Of a stretch of DNA of 64,000 nucleotides, positions 8,474 through 16,820 are shown piece by piece (position 1 is the stretch's first letter; the number at the start of each line of letters is the position of its first letter). Source of the stretch: JAFGHJ01 sp964525555 (GTDB lineage: Bacteria; Hydrothermota; UBA3072). Below the pieces are notes generated by a model. The model saw only the letters and a list, made by a program, of their open reading frames with translations. It searched no databases and was not told the DNA's origin. Made by a program: the position numbers and the translations under genes. The stretch covers positions 372,001-436,000 of the forward strand of contig CAZGHN010000001.1 in assembly GCA_964525555.1 (NCBI GenBank), given 5' to 3'.

Positions 8474-10954
8474 CTATCCTTTTTTAGATTTCTTGCTTTT
8501 TTTATTTTTACTTTTTTTAGGAGAAGACTTAATCCCTTGCCATTCGGGCTTTAACCAGAAAAACAAGAAAACAAGAACAAAAACAACAAATAAAAACTTG
8601 GACAAGAAGAAAAATATAAAAGCACCTAAGGCAAGAAGCCCTTTAATTCCTTCGGGCGTTCTTAGTTTAGCCCAAAAGTCCTTTCTTGAATAAATCCAAT
8701 TCTTAACCTTAAGCGAAAGAAATCCAATCTTTTTTCGCGTGCGATAAATGACGTAAACAATTACAAGTAAAAAGAAAATTTTAATTAAAGTATAAACCCA
8801 TCCCTTTGTATATTGAAAATCCAAGAACAACTGCTCATCCTCAACTACTGTCTTGGCAAAACGATACAACTGTCCTGAAGTAGGAATATCTATTCTAAAA
8901 AGTGTTGCATCAGTAACTCCAGTCTCCTTTTCTTTCTGTACCATTTGGGCAAAACCTATCTCTTGCTTGACTTGATTCATTATATCGGCTTGCTCGTTAG
9001 CCGAACTCAATCTGAATTTACTCTGCAACTTCTTCCTCGCCCTTTCTACGTTTTTATCAAGTTGCCGTGAATCATCCCAGTTCTCAAGAGCCTTTTCATA
9101 TCCACTAACTTCATCATAAGTAAAATATCTTCCTCCGCCCAATAAAGGACGAATCCCGGTAGCTATATCTTCTTTCTCAACATTCCCTCCAAAATGAATA
9201 TATTTATATTCTAAAGGCAAGTAACATGACCATAACATTTTGCTGATTACAACATCGATTTTCGGGAATAATAGCTTCTTCGATCCTACAATAGGTAACG
9301 ATTTATTTTTGTAATAATATAGAATATCTACTTCAAATGACGCTATGTCTTCGCCAAAAATTTTAGAACGAACAAGGGGAATCATAAACTTACCTTCTTT
9401 ATTTTTAGAAGGAATTTCTCTTTTTCCGTCCACATAAAGACTCCATATTGCAGCACCTTCAGGTAAACTTACTTGCAAAAATTGCTTACCCGTATTACGC
9501 ATAGTATAAACCACACGGCTTATAACCTTACCTTCAGCAAGCAAAACAGACATAACACTGGCATTGTCAATAACGGTATTGACCATCGGTAGTTCCTTAT
9601 GCTTCGTAATTTTAAGAGTCAAAGAAAAGGGATGTCTTAAATATCTAAGTCCGAGAATCAACGGTCTTGCAGACATATTCACGAGTTCATAAGGCAATTC
9701 CTGTATATCAACAATATCAATATTTTCATTGTTAACAATTTCAGCTTCAGCAGCACTTTTTTTCTCAATACCGAGAAAACCCGTTTCCCTGACGGACTTA
9801 ATTACCTGAAAACCTTTAAAACTAATCTCATTTTCATCTTCAGTAAAAATCTTTTCTGCAGTTACTGTAAAAGTAACCGCTCCTTCTTTATCACCTCCGA
9901 AAGGAACTATCAAGACATTTTTGCCTCCGGCTACCTCCGTACTCCAGTCTCTTATTTCCTGATAGTTATCACTCTGAACATATAAAACGCTGTAACCCTC
10001 GGGTATATTTAATTTAATACTTGAAATCGAGTTTTGAAGTATATTAAGTTTAAATTTAGATGTAACCCGCAGCGCATTATCTTCAACAGATAAAAGATTT
10101 AAGGTCTCCGCATAAATCTTTGCCGGAACACTTTTCTTCTTTTTTACAATTGTCCTGTGAACCTTCAAAGAAATATTAGTGGTAGTAGAAAGAACTGCGC
10201 TAACACTTGCATATCTGCCTTTTCTCGAGACCGTCATATATTTCGCTTGAGGTATCTCAATCCTGGCGTCGGTTAGGGGAATATCGATATTAAATAAAGT
10301 AATTGCGGTTCTCGGAATGGTAAGATTTAAAACATCAGGTCCTTTATCAAGTTCACTTTTAATGGAAAACGAAAGAGTCACTTTATGCTGACCAAATTTA
10401 TCTGTTGTAAGCACATACCAACCATTCTCCACCATAACCAGAGTAGAGTTTCCATCCAATTTAATATCTCTTAAGGCAACACCCTGGGGCATCAACGGAA
10501 TCTTAGGATAATCTTTTCTGTCTTTTTTAAATATTTCAAGATCAAATGTAACGTTAAACGTTGTACTACTTTCATCCATAACACCTTTATATTCCGCTTT
10601 TGTTATAAGATAATCTCCCGGAGGAGTAATAATCGTTACATCCGGCCCCTTCATTTTTTCAAGCAAAGCCTTAAATTGTTCCCTTGTGAGCACAACCATT
10701 CCATCTTTAATATTATATTCAATTTTTACATCCTGACCCGTTTGAGCCAACAGTTTTTTAAATTCATCCCATGAAAGCTTAATTTCATCCGTATCTATCT
10801 TTAGCAGCTTTCTGAATTCCTCCCAGCTGATTCTTACCTCACTTGATTCTTTATCATTTAAGGCTTCCTGGGCATAAAGTGAAAACAACGATAAAAGAGA
10901 AAAAAGAATTAAAAAAACGAAAATGACTCTTACTAATGTTCTAAATTTTCCCAT
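8474..10954 (-). CDS. Large exported envelope protein with C-terminal membrane segments, tandem paralogue A
   Basis: 826 residues, first gene of the pair with 6106-8463. Signal peptide at about 1-28 (VFLILFSLLSLFSLYAQ). Then three spaced repeats VRISWEEFRKLL, IKLSWDEFKKLL and VVLTREQFKALL, a beta-rich region of some 500 residues, a charged helical linker (about 640-690) and two to three hydrophobic segments. It ends in a very basic tail (KKSKNKKSKKSKKG) expected to face the cytoplasm. Compared with its neighbour it has an extra helical insertion near residues 620-690 and the basic tail. The start is fixed by AGGAGG seven bases before ATG. I do not recognise the family; an envelope-spanning scaffold or transporter accessory is possible but unsupported. 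Confidence 0.7.
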   Translation of the reverse strand: MGKFRTLVRVIFVFLILFSLLSLFSLYAQEALNDKESSEVRISWEEFRKLLKIDTDEIKLSWDEFKKLLAQTGQDVKIEYNIKDGMVVLTREQFKALLEKMKGPDVTIITPPGDYLITKAEYKGVMDESSTTFNVTFDLEIFKKDRKDYPKIPLMPQGVALRDIKLDGNSTLVMVENGWYVLTTDKFGQHKVTLSFSIKSELDKGPDVLNLTIPRTAITLFNIDIPLTDARIEIPQAKYMTVSRKGRYASVSAVLSTTTNISLKVHRTIVKKKKSVPAKIYAETLNLLSVEDNALRVTSKFKLNILQNSISSIKLNIPEGYSVLYVQSDNYQEIRDWSTEVAGGKNVLIVPFGGDKEGAVTFTVTAEKIFTEDENEISFKGFQVIKSVRETGFLGIEKKSAAEAEIVNNENIDIVDIQELPYELVNMSARPLILGLRYLRHPFSLTLKITKHKELPMVNTVIDNASVMSVLLAEGKVISRVVYTMRNTGKQFLQVSLPEGAAIWSLYVDGKREIPSKNKEGKFMIPLVRSKIFGEDIASFEVDILYYYKNKSLPIVGSKKLLFPKIDVVISKMLWSCYLPLEYKYIHFGGNVEKEDIATGIRPLLGGGRYFTYDEVSGYEKALENWDDSRQLDKNVERARKKLQSKFRLSSANEQADIMNQVKQEIGFAQMVQKEKETGVTDATLFRIDIPTSGQLYRFAKTVVEDEQLFLDFQYTKGWVYTLIKIFFLLVIVYVIYRTRKKIGFLSLKVKNWIYSRKDFWAKLRTPEGIKGLLALGAFIFFFLSKFLFVVFVLVFLFFWLKPEWQGIKSSPKKSKNKKSKKSKKG

Positions 10955-11097
10955 TTACTCCTCCTTTTAAAACTATTTTTTAAAATATTAGACGGAACTT
11001 ATATATTTTCGTTCCATAAAAGATGAAAATTTCTTCTTATATCTTTTCAGTATAGAGATTTTCGACTATTATGTCAAGAAGTTTTGATTTTTAGAAT

Positions 11098-11280
11098 CTA
11101 AGTTGAATGGTTAAATTATTGATTGGTCAATTCGTATTTTCAGGATTTAGGGTTTGGGATTTAGGATTTAGTAAAACAACAAAAAAATTCGTGTAATTAG
11201 TGTTATTAGTTGTTCCTTTTGGGGGTTATGGGGTGTTTTTGACCCATGACCCATGACTCATGACGCACGACTCAATCACT
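11098..11280. repeat. Modular intergenic repeat with GGATTTA and GACTCAT heptamers
   Basis: Words in order: AGTTGAATGGTTAAATTATT, ATTGGTCAATT, CAGGATTTAGGGTTTGGGAT/TTAGGATTTAG, AATTAGTGTTATTAG, then a clear seven-base array GACCCAT GACCCAT GACTCAT GACGCAC GACTCAA. Directly upstream of the promoter of the three-gene paralogue cluster. Confidence 0.8.
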
Positions 11281-11288
11281 AAAACCTC

Positions 11289-11316
11289 TTTACAAAACCA
11301 AAATAATCATTATAAT
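11289..11316 (+). promoter_or_regulatory. Promoter of the triple paralogue cluster
   Basis: TTTACA (11289-11294), 16-base spacer, TATAAT (11311-11316). It would drive the three genes 11349-14058, with AAGGAGGG just before the first ATG. Confidence 0.65.
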
Positions 11317-11348
11317 TATAATATAAAAGTTTTTTCAAGGAGGGTGTT

Positions 11349-12239
11349 ATGAAAAAATTATTGTCTCTTAATCTAACTATACTAGTTACCATGTTAGTAT
11401 CATCTCTACCCGCATCAGGGTATAAAACGCAGACTTTTGAATACGGTGCATGGGGTGATTCTATTTGGGGATGGCAAACTACACGATGTTTCAATAATTA
11501 TAATGACATACATTTTACAACGAATATCGTCCACACCGGAAATCAATCTGTCATGCTTCCGCTTATCGATACTATGCCTTGGTGGTGCGGGAACTGGTGG
11601 TTATTATACTGTAAATCATATTTCTTGACAAACGGTATCTGTACAGACAGTGTTTTTATGCATGATCAATTTGGTTATGGCAGTGAGGTGTCGTATTGGT
11701 TCTATCTTCCTACAGGAGCACCCATCGACAGTATTCTCGTTTTTAACAGAGATACCGATTGGGCATGGTGTCCGTTTGGTAAATATTTATCTACTGATTT
11801 GACTTTTGGTGCATGGAACGAGCTAATTGCGCCCTGTTCTGAAACGCTCGCCAATGGTGATACCGTAAATCTTCCTATATTACAATTCGATTGTTGGATA
11901 TATACTGATTCAAATTTTCCGAATCCGGCTTGTACTCTATATATGGATGACGTAACTAGCCGAGACGCAAAAACAGGAATCACGCCTCCGGAAAAAGGTC
12001 AAGTAGTTCTTAATATACCGGATAATTCAATTAATTGTATAGAATACTCACTCTCCTTGTCCGCTCACATATTAATAGAAATATTCAATCTCTCAGGACA
12101 GAAAGTAGCTGTAAAAGTACCCGGCAAACAGTCAGAAGGTTCGCATAGGATATACGTGGATTTACCCTCAGGAATATACCTGGTTGAAATTACAGCAGAC
12201 AAGGTAAAAGGTTTCGGTAAATTTATCTCGGTGAAGTAA
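11349..12239 (+). CDS. Secreted paralogue family protein, copy 2 (first of three in tandem)
   Basis: 296 residues. Signal peptide ending at about residue 24 (SSLPASG), a beta domain with the family pattern (WGDSIWGW, FNNYNDI, VMLPLIDTMP, WWLLYCKS, SYWFYLPTGAPIDS, FNRDTDWAW, NPACTLYMDDV), a short linker (TGITPPEKGQ) and the type IX-like sorting domain (IEYSLSLSAHILIEIFNLSG... IYLVEI... GKFISVK). Four or more Cys are conserved among copies (LLYCK, NGICTD, NPACTL), which suggests disulphides in the exported domain. Good ribosome site AAGGAGGG. The stop TAA at 12237-12239 is followed closely by the ribosome site of the next copy, so the three are co-transcribed. Confidence 0.85.
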   Translation: MKKLLSLNLTILVTMLVSSLPASGYKTQTFEYGAWGDSIWGWQTTRCFNNYNDIHFTTNIVHTGNQSVMLPLIDTMPWWCGNWWLLYCKSYFLTNGICTDSVFMHDQFGYGSEVSYWFYLPTGAPIDSILVFNRDTDWAWCPFGKYLSTDLTFGAWNELIAPCSETLANGDTVNLPILQFDCWIYTDSNFPNPACTLYMDDVTSRDAKTGITPPEKGQVVLNIPDNSINCIEYSLSLSAHILIEIFNLSGQKVAVKVPGKQSEGSHRIYVDLPSGIYLVEITADKVKGFGKFISVK

Positions 12240-12259
12240 TGAAGCTCAAGGAGAATGTT

Positions 12260-13144
12260 ATGAGGAAATTATTATTTTTTAGTCTAATTATATTAGTTAT
12301 CATGTTAGTGTCATCTCTTCCTGCATCAGGATATAAAACGCAGACTTTTGAATATGGTGCCTGGGGTGATTCCATTTGGGGTTGGCAAGCTACAAGGAGT
12401 TTTAATGATTATAATGACATACATTTTACAACTAATATCGTACACACCGGTAATCAATCCGTTATGCTGCCGCTTATTGATACTATGCCTTGGTGGCATA
12501 CCAGTTGGGTATTATACTGTAAATCAGCTTACTGGTCCAATGGCATCTGTACAGATAGTGTTTTCATGCATGAAGTGAGTCTTGGTGATGAGGTGGAATA
12601 TTGGATATATATTCCTGCAGGAGCACCTATTGACAGCTTTATCGTTTTTGTTAGAGACTCGGATTGGAGATGGGCTCTTGAGAATAATTATCAAGCCGGT
12701 GATTTAACTTTTGATGCTTGGAATAGAATAGTAGCTCCTATTTCTGATACCAACTACGCAGGTGATCCAATAAGGCTTCCTCTGTTAGAATTCGATGTCT
12801 GGATTTGGACTGACTCAGCTCTTCCGCAAAATCCGGCTTGTACTCTATACATGGATGATATAACTACCCAGCCATCTACAGGAATCACAACTCCCGAAAA
12901 AGGTCAAGTCGTTCTTAATATACCGGATAACTCAATCAACTGTATCGAATACTCACTCTCCTCATCCGCTCACATATTAATAGAAATATTCAATCTCTCA
13001 GGACAGAAAGTAGCTGTTGAGGTACCCGGCAAACAGTTAGAAGGTCCGCATAAGATTTATGTGGATTTACCCTCAGGAATATACCTGGTTGAAATTACAG
13101 CCGACAAAATAAAAGGTTTCGGAAAATTCATCTCGGTGAAGTAA
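12260..13144 (+). CDS. Secreted paralogue family protein, copy 3 (second of three in tandem)
   Basis: 294 residues from ATG 12260. An ATG at 12239 overlaps the previous stop, but AAGGAG at 12248-12253 and alignment with the sister signal peptides (MRKLLFF... against MKKLLFF...) point to 12260. The N-terminal 35 or so residues after the signal are nearly identical to copies 2 and 4. It is the most divergent of the triple in the middle: VEYWIYIPAGAPIDSFIVFVRDSDWRWALENNY, with changes at the FNRD and WC positions, and it ends its beta domain in NPACTLYMDDI. The sorting domain is nearly identical to those of its neighbours, consistent with gene conversion at both ends and divergence or selection in the centre. 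Confidence 0.85.
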   Translation: MRKLLFFSLIILVIMLVSSLPASGYKTQTFEYGAWGDSIWGWQATRSFNDYNDIHFTTNIVHTGNQSVMLPLIDTMPWWHTSWVLYCKSAYWSNGICTDSVFMHEVSLGDEVEYWIYIPAGAPIDSFIVFVRDSDWRWALENNYQAGDLTFDAWNRIVAPISDTNYAGDPIRLPLLEFDVWIWTDSALPQNPACTLYMDDITTQPSTGITTPEKGQVVLNIPDNSINCIEYSLSSSAHILIEIFNLSGQKVAVEVPGKQLEGPHKIYVDLPSGIYLVEITADKIKGFGKFISVK

Positions 13145-13164
13145 TTAGATACAAGGAGGATGTT

Positions 13165-14058
13165 ATGAAAAAGTTATTGTTTTTTAATCTAATTTTATTA
13201 GTTATCATGTTAGTGTCATCTCTTCCTGCATCAGGGTATAAAACGCAGACTTTTGAATACGGTGCATGGGGTGATTCTATTTGGGGTTGGCGAGGCACAA
13301 GAGGTTTCAATGATTATAATGATAACCATTTTACGACAATTATGGCCCACACCGGCAATCAATCCCTCATGCTGCCGCTTTTTGATACAATGGGCTTTAA
13401 CTGGATGTGCTGGTGGTTATTATACTGTAAATCATCTTTCTGGACAAACGGTATCTGTACAGACAGTGTTTTCTTGCATGAAGATTTTGGTTATGGCAGT
13501 GAGGTATCGTATTGGATATATGTTCCTACAGGAGCACCCGTTGAAAGTATTCTCGTTTTTAACAGAGATTCCGATTGGACATGGTGTGATCTTGGCAAAT
13601 ATATGCCCGGTGATTTGACTTTTGGTGCCTGGAACGAGCTAATTGCGCCTTGTAACGAAATCACCGCCAGTGGGGATACAATAGATCTTCCTATATTACA
13701 ATTCGATCTCTGGATCTTTACTGACTCAAATCTTATGAATCCGGCTTGTACTCTATATATGGATGACGTAACTAGCCGGGACGCAAAAACGGGAATTATG
13801 CCTCCGGAAAAAGATCAGGTCGTTCTCAATATACCGGATAATTCAATTAACTGTATAGAATACTCACTATCCTCGTCCGCTCACGTATTAATAGAAATAT
13901 TCAATCTCTCGGGACAGAAAGTAGCTATCGAGATACCCGGCAAACAGTCTGAAGGTCTGCATAAGATTTATGTGGATTTACCCGCGGGGATATACCTTGC
14001 TAAGATTACAGCAGATAAGGAAACGGGTGTAAGTAAATTTATTTTGGTTGAGCAATAG
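13165..14058 (+). CDS. Secreted paralogue family protein, copy 4 (third of three in tandem)
   Basis: 297 residues, AAGGAGG site before ATG 13165 and 20 bases after the previous stop. Same architecture: signal peptide, WGDSIWGWRGTRGFNDYNDN, LPLFDTMGFNW, WWLLYCKSSFWTNGICTD, SYWIYVPTGAPVES, FNRDSDWTWCDLGKYMPGD, NPACTLYMDDV, then the sorting domain ending KETGVSKFILVEQ. That last stretch (DKETGVSKF) is closer to the copy at 32875 (DKEKGVSKF) than to its tandem neighbours (KGFGKF). Both copies are followed at once by the same intergenic module, which suggests that the 3' end of the gene and the repeat spread together. Confidence 0.85.
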   Translation: MKKLLFFNLILLVIMLVSSLPASGYKTQTFEYGAWGDSIWGWRGTRGFNDYNDNHFTTIMAHTGNQSLMLPLFDTMGFNWMCWWLLYCKSSFWTNGICTDSVFLHEDFGYGSEVSYWIYVPTGAPVESILVFNRDSDWTWCDLGKYMPGDLTFGAWNELIAPCNEITASGDTIDLPILQFDLWIFTDSNLMNPACTLYMDDVTSRDAKTGIMPPEKDQVVLNIPDNSINCIEYSLSSSAHVLIEIFNLSGQKVAIEIPGKQSEGLHKIYVDLPAGIYLAKITADKETGVSKFILVEQ

Positions 14059-14502
14059 TAGTAGAAAGTAGTTAGCAGTTTAAAAAACATCAAAAATTTA
14101 TTTGTGCTATTTGTTTGATTTGTTGTTACTTCTTTAGTTGGTTAGTTAGGTCGTGGGTTCGTTGGTTCGGAATTTTCTTAAACTACTTAACGACCTAACC
14201 GCCTAACAACCTAACGATCTTAAATCTCTCTGTGTGCTCTGTGGTTCGTTTAGGTCTTAGGTGTTTGGTTTTAGGTTTTAGGCAGTATAGTCACTTGTCA
14301 CTAGTCTCTGGTCACTAGTCAAAAAACTTTCTGTTCTTTGTGTCTTAATGTCTTTATGTGAGAATTATTTTTTGGGCTGTGAGTTGGGTTTTAAACAACA
14401 AAAATATATCCTGAAAATCTGCGTTTATCTGCGTCCAATTATTGGTTGCGGTGGTGGGATTCTGGATTCTGACTTCTGTCTCCTGACTACTGAATTCTAT
14501 TT
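14056..14502. repeat. Fullest copy of the modular intergenic repeat element
   Basis: About 445 bases with no credible gene, made of blocks. GTAGAAAGTAGTTAGCAGTT (from the stop codon). TTTGTGCTATTTGTTTGATT and TGTTGTTACTTC. AGTTGGTTAGTTAGGTCG with GGGTTCGTTGGTTCGG. The complementary CGACCTAACCGCC/TAACAACCTAACG. CTCTGTGTGCTCTGTGGTTC. TAGGTCTTAGGTGTTTGG. TCACTTGTCACTAGTC repeats. CTTTGTGTCTT...TATGTGAGAAT. ATCTGCGTTTATCTGCGTCC. GGTGGTGGGATTCTGG with GATTCTGACTTCTG words. Each block recurs elsewhere in the window, mostly in compatible order. Confidence 0.85.
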
Positions 14503-15480
14503 TTATCCCCACATCCCCATTGCCTTTCTAACCATTTCCATCGTTTTTTTAGCTTCCTTTGATGCTTTCTTTGCTCCTACATTAAGTATCTCAACCATAT
14601 CAAACTCTTTTTTTACTTTCTTTCTTTTTTCCCGTATTGGCTCAAGAAATTCATTAAGTAAAGAAGCAGCGGCTTTCTTACAATCCACACATCCTCTTTC
14701 ACCTTTTTTGCACTCACTTTTAATATCCTTAATATTGGGAGCTTCTATTGCAGAAAGATAAGCAAAAACCACACATCCTTTCGGATGTCCGGGATCGGAT
14801 TTTCTAATCTTTTTAGGATCGGTAAAAGCTGTCATTATTTTCTTTTCTACATCCTTTGGTTCATCGGCAATATACACGGCGTTATTCAAAGACTTAGACA
14901 TTTTTCTTCCATCAAGACCCGGAATACGAGGATTAGCAGTAAGTATAGGTTCAACTTCATTAAAAACTTTTCCGTAAAGACCATTAAACCTTCTGGTAAA
15001 CTCTCTGGTTATCTCGAGATGCGGAAGCTGGTCTTCACCTATAGGAACTCTATGTGCCCGGTAAACCAATATATCCGATGCTTGAAGAACCGGATAACCG
15101 AGTAAACCATAACTTACCTGACCTTTAAGACCACTATCCCTTACGACTTCTTTTAAAGTTGGATTTCGTTCGAGTCTCGGAACAGTTATAAGCATCGAAA
15201 AAAGAAGATGCAATTCAGCATGTTCTTTTACCTGGGACTGAACAAATAAAACAGATTTCTTAGGGTCAATTCCCACGGATATCCAATCGATTGTGGTATC
15301 TATGATTCTATTCCTTATGTCCTCTGTTTTCTCATACTTAGTGGTTAGTGTATGCCAATCCGCGACCATATAGAAAGTTTCATACTCATTTTGAAGCTCA
15401 ACCCAATTCTTCAAAGCTCCAAAATAATTACCAATGTGAATCTTACCTGTTGGTCTTATTCCGCTGAGTATTCTTTGCAT
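14503..15480 (-). CDS. trpS: Tryptophanyl-tRNA synthetase
   Basis: 325 residues, normal length for bacterial TrpRS. This class I synthetase charges tRNA-Trp with tryptophan using ATP. Signatures: the HIGH-type motif HIGN at residues 15-18, inside GIRPTGKIHIGNYFG, and KMSKS at 193-197. The middle contains the DILVYRAHRVPIGEDQLPHLEITRE segment that forms the Trp pocket and dimer surface in this family. It is the last gene of a four-gene minus-strand operon. Its AAAGGAGG ribosome site lies inside the last codons of the 40-residue membrane protein upstream, so their translation is coupled. Nothing like a Trp attenuator was seen in front of it. Confidence 0.95.
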   Translation of the reverse strand: MQRILSGIRPTGKIHIGNYFGALKNWVELQNEYETFYMVADWHTLTTKYEKTEDIRNRIIDTTIDWISVGIDPKKSVLFVQSQVKEHAELHLLFSMLITVPRLERNPTLKEVVRDSGLKGQVSYGLLGYPVLQASDILVYRAHRVPIGEDQLPHLEITREFTRRFNGLYGKVFNEVEPILTANPRIPGLDGRKMSKSLNNAVYIADEPKDVEKKIMTAFTDPKKIRKSDPGHPKGCVVFAYLSAIEAPNIKDIKSECKKGERGCVDCKKAAASLLNEFLEPIREKRKKVKKEFDMVEILNVGAKKASKEAKKTMEMVRKAMGMWG

Positions 15481-15603
15481 CTAACCTCCTTTAAATACCC
15501 TTATAAACATAATGATAGCCACAATTATTAAAAGTAGTATTATCAGATAAACCGGCGACCGTGGCTTATATTCTCTTTTTTGGAAACGCCCTCCAAAATT
15601 CAT
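15481..15603 (-). CDS. 40-residue single-span membrane protein between barrel gene and trpS
   Basis: Short frame MNFGGRFQKREYKPRSPVYL followed by a hydrophobic span (LIILLLIIVAIIMFI) and RVFKGG. Its ATG overlaps the stop of the upstream barrel gene in an ATGA arrangement (15600-15603), and its last codons GGAGGT are the ribosome site for trpS, so it is locked into the operon on both sides. The basic, Pro-containing N-terminus and single membrane span suggest a small inner-membrane protein with a cytoplasmic N-terminus. Function unknown. The tight overlaps and clear membrane topology argue that it is translated; the size leaves some doubt. Confidence 0.6.
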   Translation of the reverse strand: MNFGGRFQKREYKPRSPVYLIILLLIIVAIIMFIRVFKGG

Positions 15604-16820
15604 TTCTTTTTATCTCTAACTGGCAGAAGTTTAAAATCCCTCTCTGCTATTTTTTTATCCTTAATTTCAATTAAAGATGTATATGGAAAATAACCTTTAG
15701 AGGTAACTTTAATAATATAATCTCCCGGAACAAGGTATATTCTATAATAACCGGTTTCCGGATCACTTTGCACTGCTGTACGATTCGAATTTTCGACAAT
15801 AATTTCAGCATCTATCGGATTTTTAGTTTCGGCATCTTTAACCGTACCCTTAAGAACATAATATTCCCTTTTTTCATGTAATCGTAACAATATATCTGTT
15901 GCTTCTTTCAGCACAACAACAGTATCAGAAGGTATAGAATTTTCTGAATAAACAGATATTGGGTATATACCCTCTGACAAATCAAATTTAATTTCTCCAT
16001 CATTTACTTGAAAACTACCTGAATCAGCAAGAGACAAAAGCCCTGATGTCGGATTATCTTTTTCGTCGACGAGAAAAATTCTAAGTGGAAAAAGATTCCT
16101 GGTTTTCCTGCGAAAATGAGTAGAGGTAATCCCACAATAAACTTTCCATTTTGGAATCCCATACTCTCCTAATTTCACGCCCGCTTGCTCCAAGTAAAGA
16201 TTATCCTCTGTTCTATTTGTCCCTCCTGACACAAGAAAACCCACGCCGAAATTTAAAGCAAAATTCTTCCATCCGGAAAAAATTACCTTTGGCTTCAAAT
16301 ATACCGAATTGACAGGTCTCTGACCAATCATAGTAAATCGCTCTACAAAACAATCGATACCAAAAGTTAAAGTATCAGGATTAAATTTGATCTCCGTATC
16401 GAGTAAATACTGTTTTGTTGCCGGATCGGATGAATGAACTATAAATTCAAAATCAGTATCAATCGAGAACAAAAAAAGCTTGGTACCTAACCCCATACCA
16501 AACCCGAAGCCGGGTTGTCTCAAGGAAAAATTCCTTATAAGACCTTCTTTTATCCTACCGGGCCGATGATAAATACCAAAAATACTAATATCAAACAATC
16601 TAACAAACCTGTTCGCTCCTCCTTTGACAAATAGATCCGAGAAACCAAAATCACTGTTCGGTGAAGTATAATCATAACAAATTCCTCCCTCAATCTCAGA
16701 GAACAACCATTTTCCTCTATTTCCCAATGATAAAGATAAATTGTTTGTATATATGGAATTATGCACAAATGTTTCAATTTCGGCATTATAAATAAATAGG
16801 GAAAACAAGAAAAAAATCAT
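15600..16820 (-). CDS. Outer-membrane barrel-like protein with carboxypeptidase-regulatory-like C-terminal domain
   Basis: 406 residues. A short hydrophobic N-terminus (MIFFLFSLFIYNAEI) serves as signal peptide. Residues about 20-240 alternate amphipathic beta strands rich in aromatic residues and Gly (FGFGMGLGTKLFLFSIDTDF, NFALNFGVGFLVSGG), as in an outer-membrane barrel. Residues about 245-310 form a small beta domain. Residues about 318-400 (LKGTVKDAETKNPIDAEIIVE ... YYRIYLVPGDYIIKVTSKGYFPY) match the CarboxypepD_reg-like fold often attached to outer-membrane proteins of this group. Its ATG overlaps the stop of the isoaspartyl peptidase gene by four bases, and its own stop overlaps the next small gene. 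Specific function unknown. Confidence 0.7.
   Translation of the reverse strand: MIFFLFSLFIYNAEIETFVHNSIYTNNLSLSLGNRGKWLFSEIEGGICYDYTSPNSDFGFSDLFVKGGANRFVRLFDISIFGIYHRPGRIKEGLIRNFSLRQPGFGFGMGLGTKLFLFSIDTDFEFIVHSSDPATKQYLLDTEIKFNPDTLTFGIDCFVERFTMIGQRPVNSVYLKPKVIFSGWKNFALNFGVGFLVSGGTNRTEDNLYLEQAGVKLGEYGIPKWKVYCGITSTHFRRKTRNLFPLRIFLVDEKDNPTSGLLSLADSGSFQVNDGEIKFDLSEGIYPISVYSENSIPSDTVVVLKEATDILLRLHEKREYYVLKGTVKDAETKNPIDAEIIVENSNRTAVQSDPETGYYRIYLVPGDYIIKVTSKGYFPYTSLIEIKDKKIAERDFKLLPVRDKKK

Noticed and set aside
14056..14502. Possible CRISPR array in the repeat-rich gap
   Set aside because: Repeats are 7-9 base words of several kinds without equal-length unique spacers, and no cas genes are nearby.
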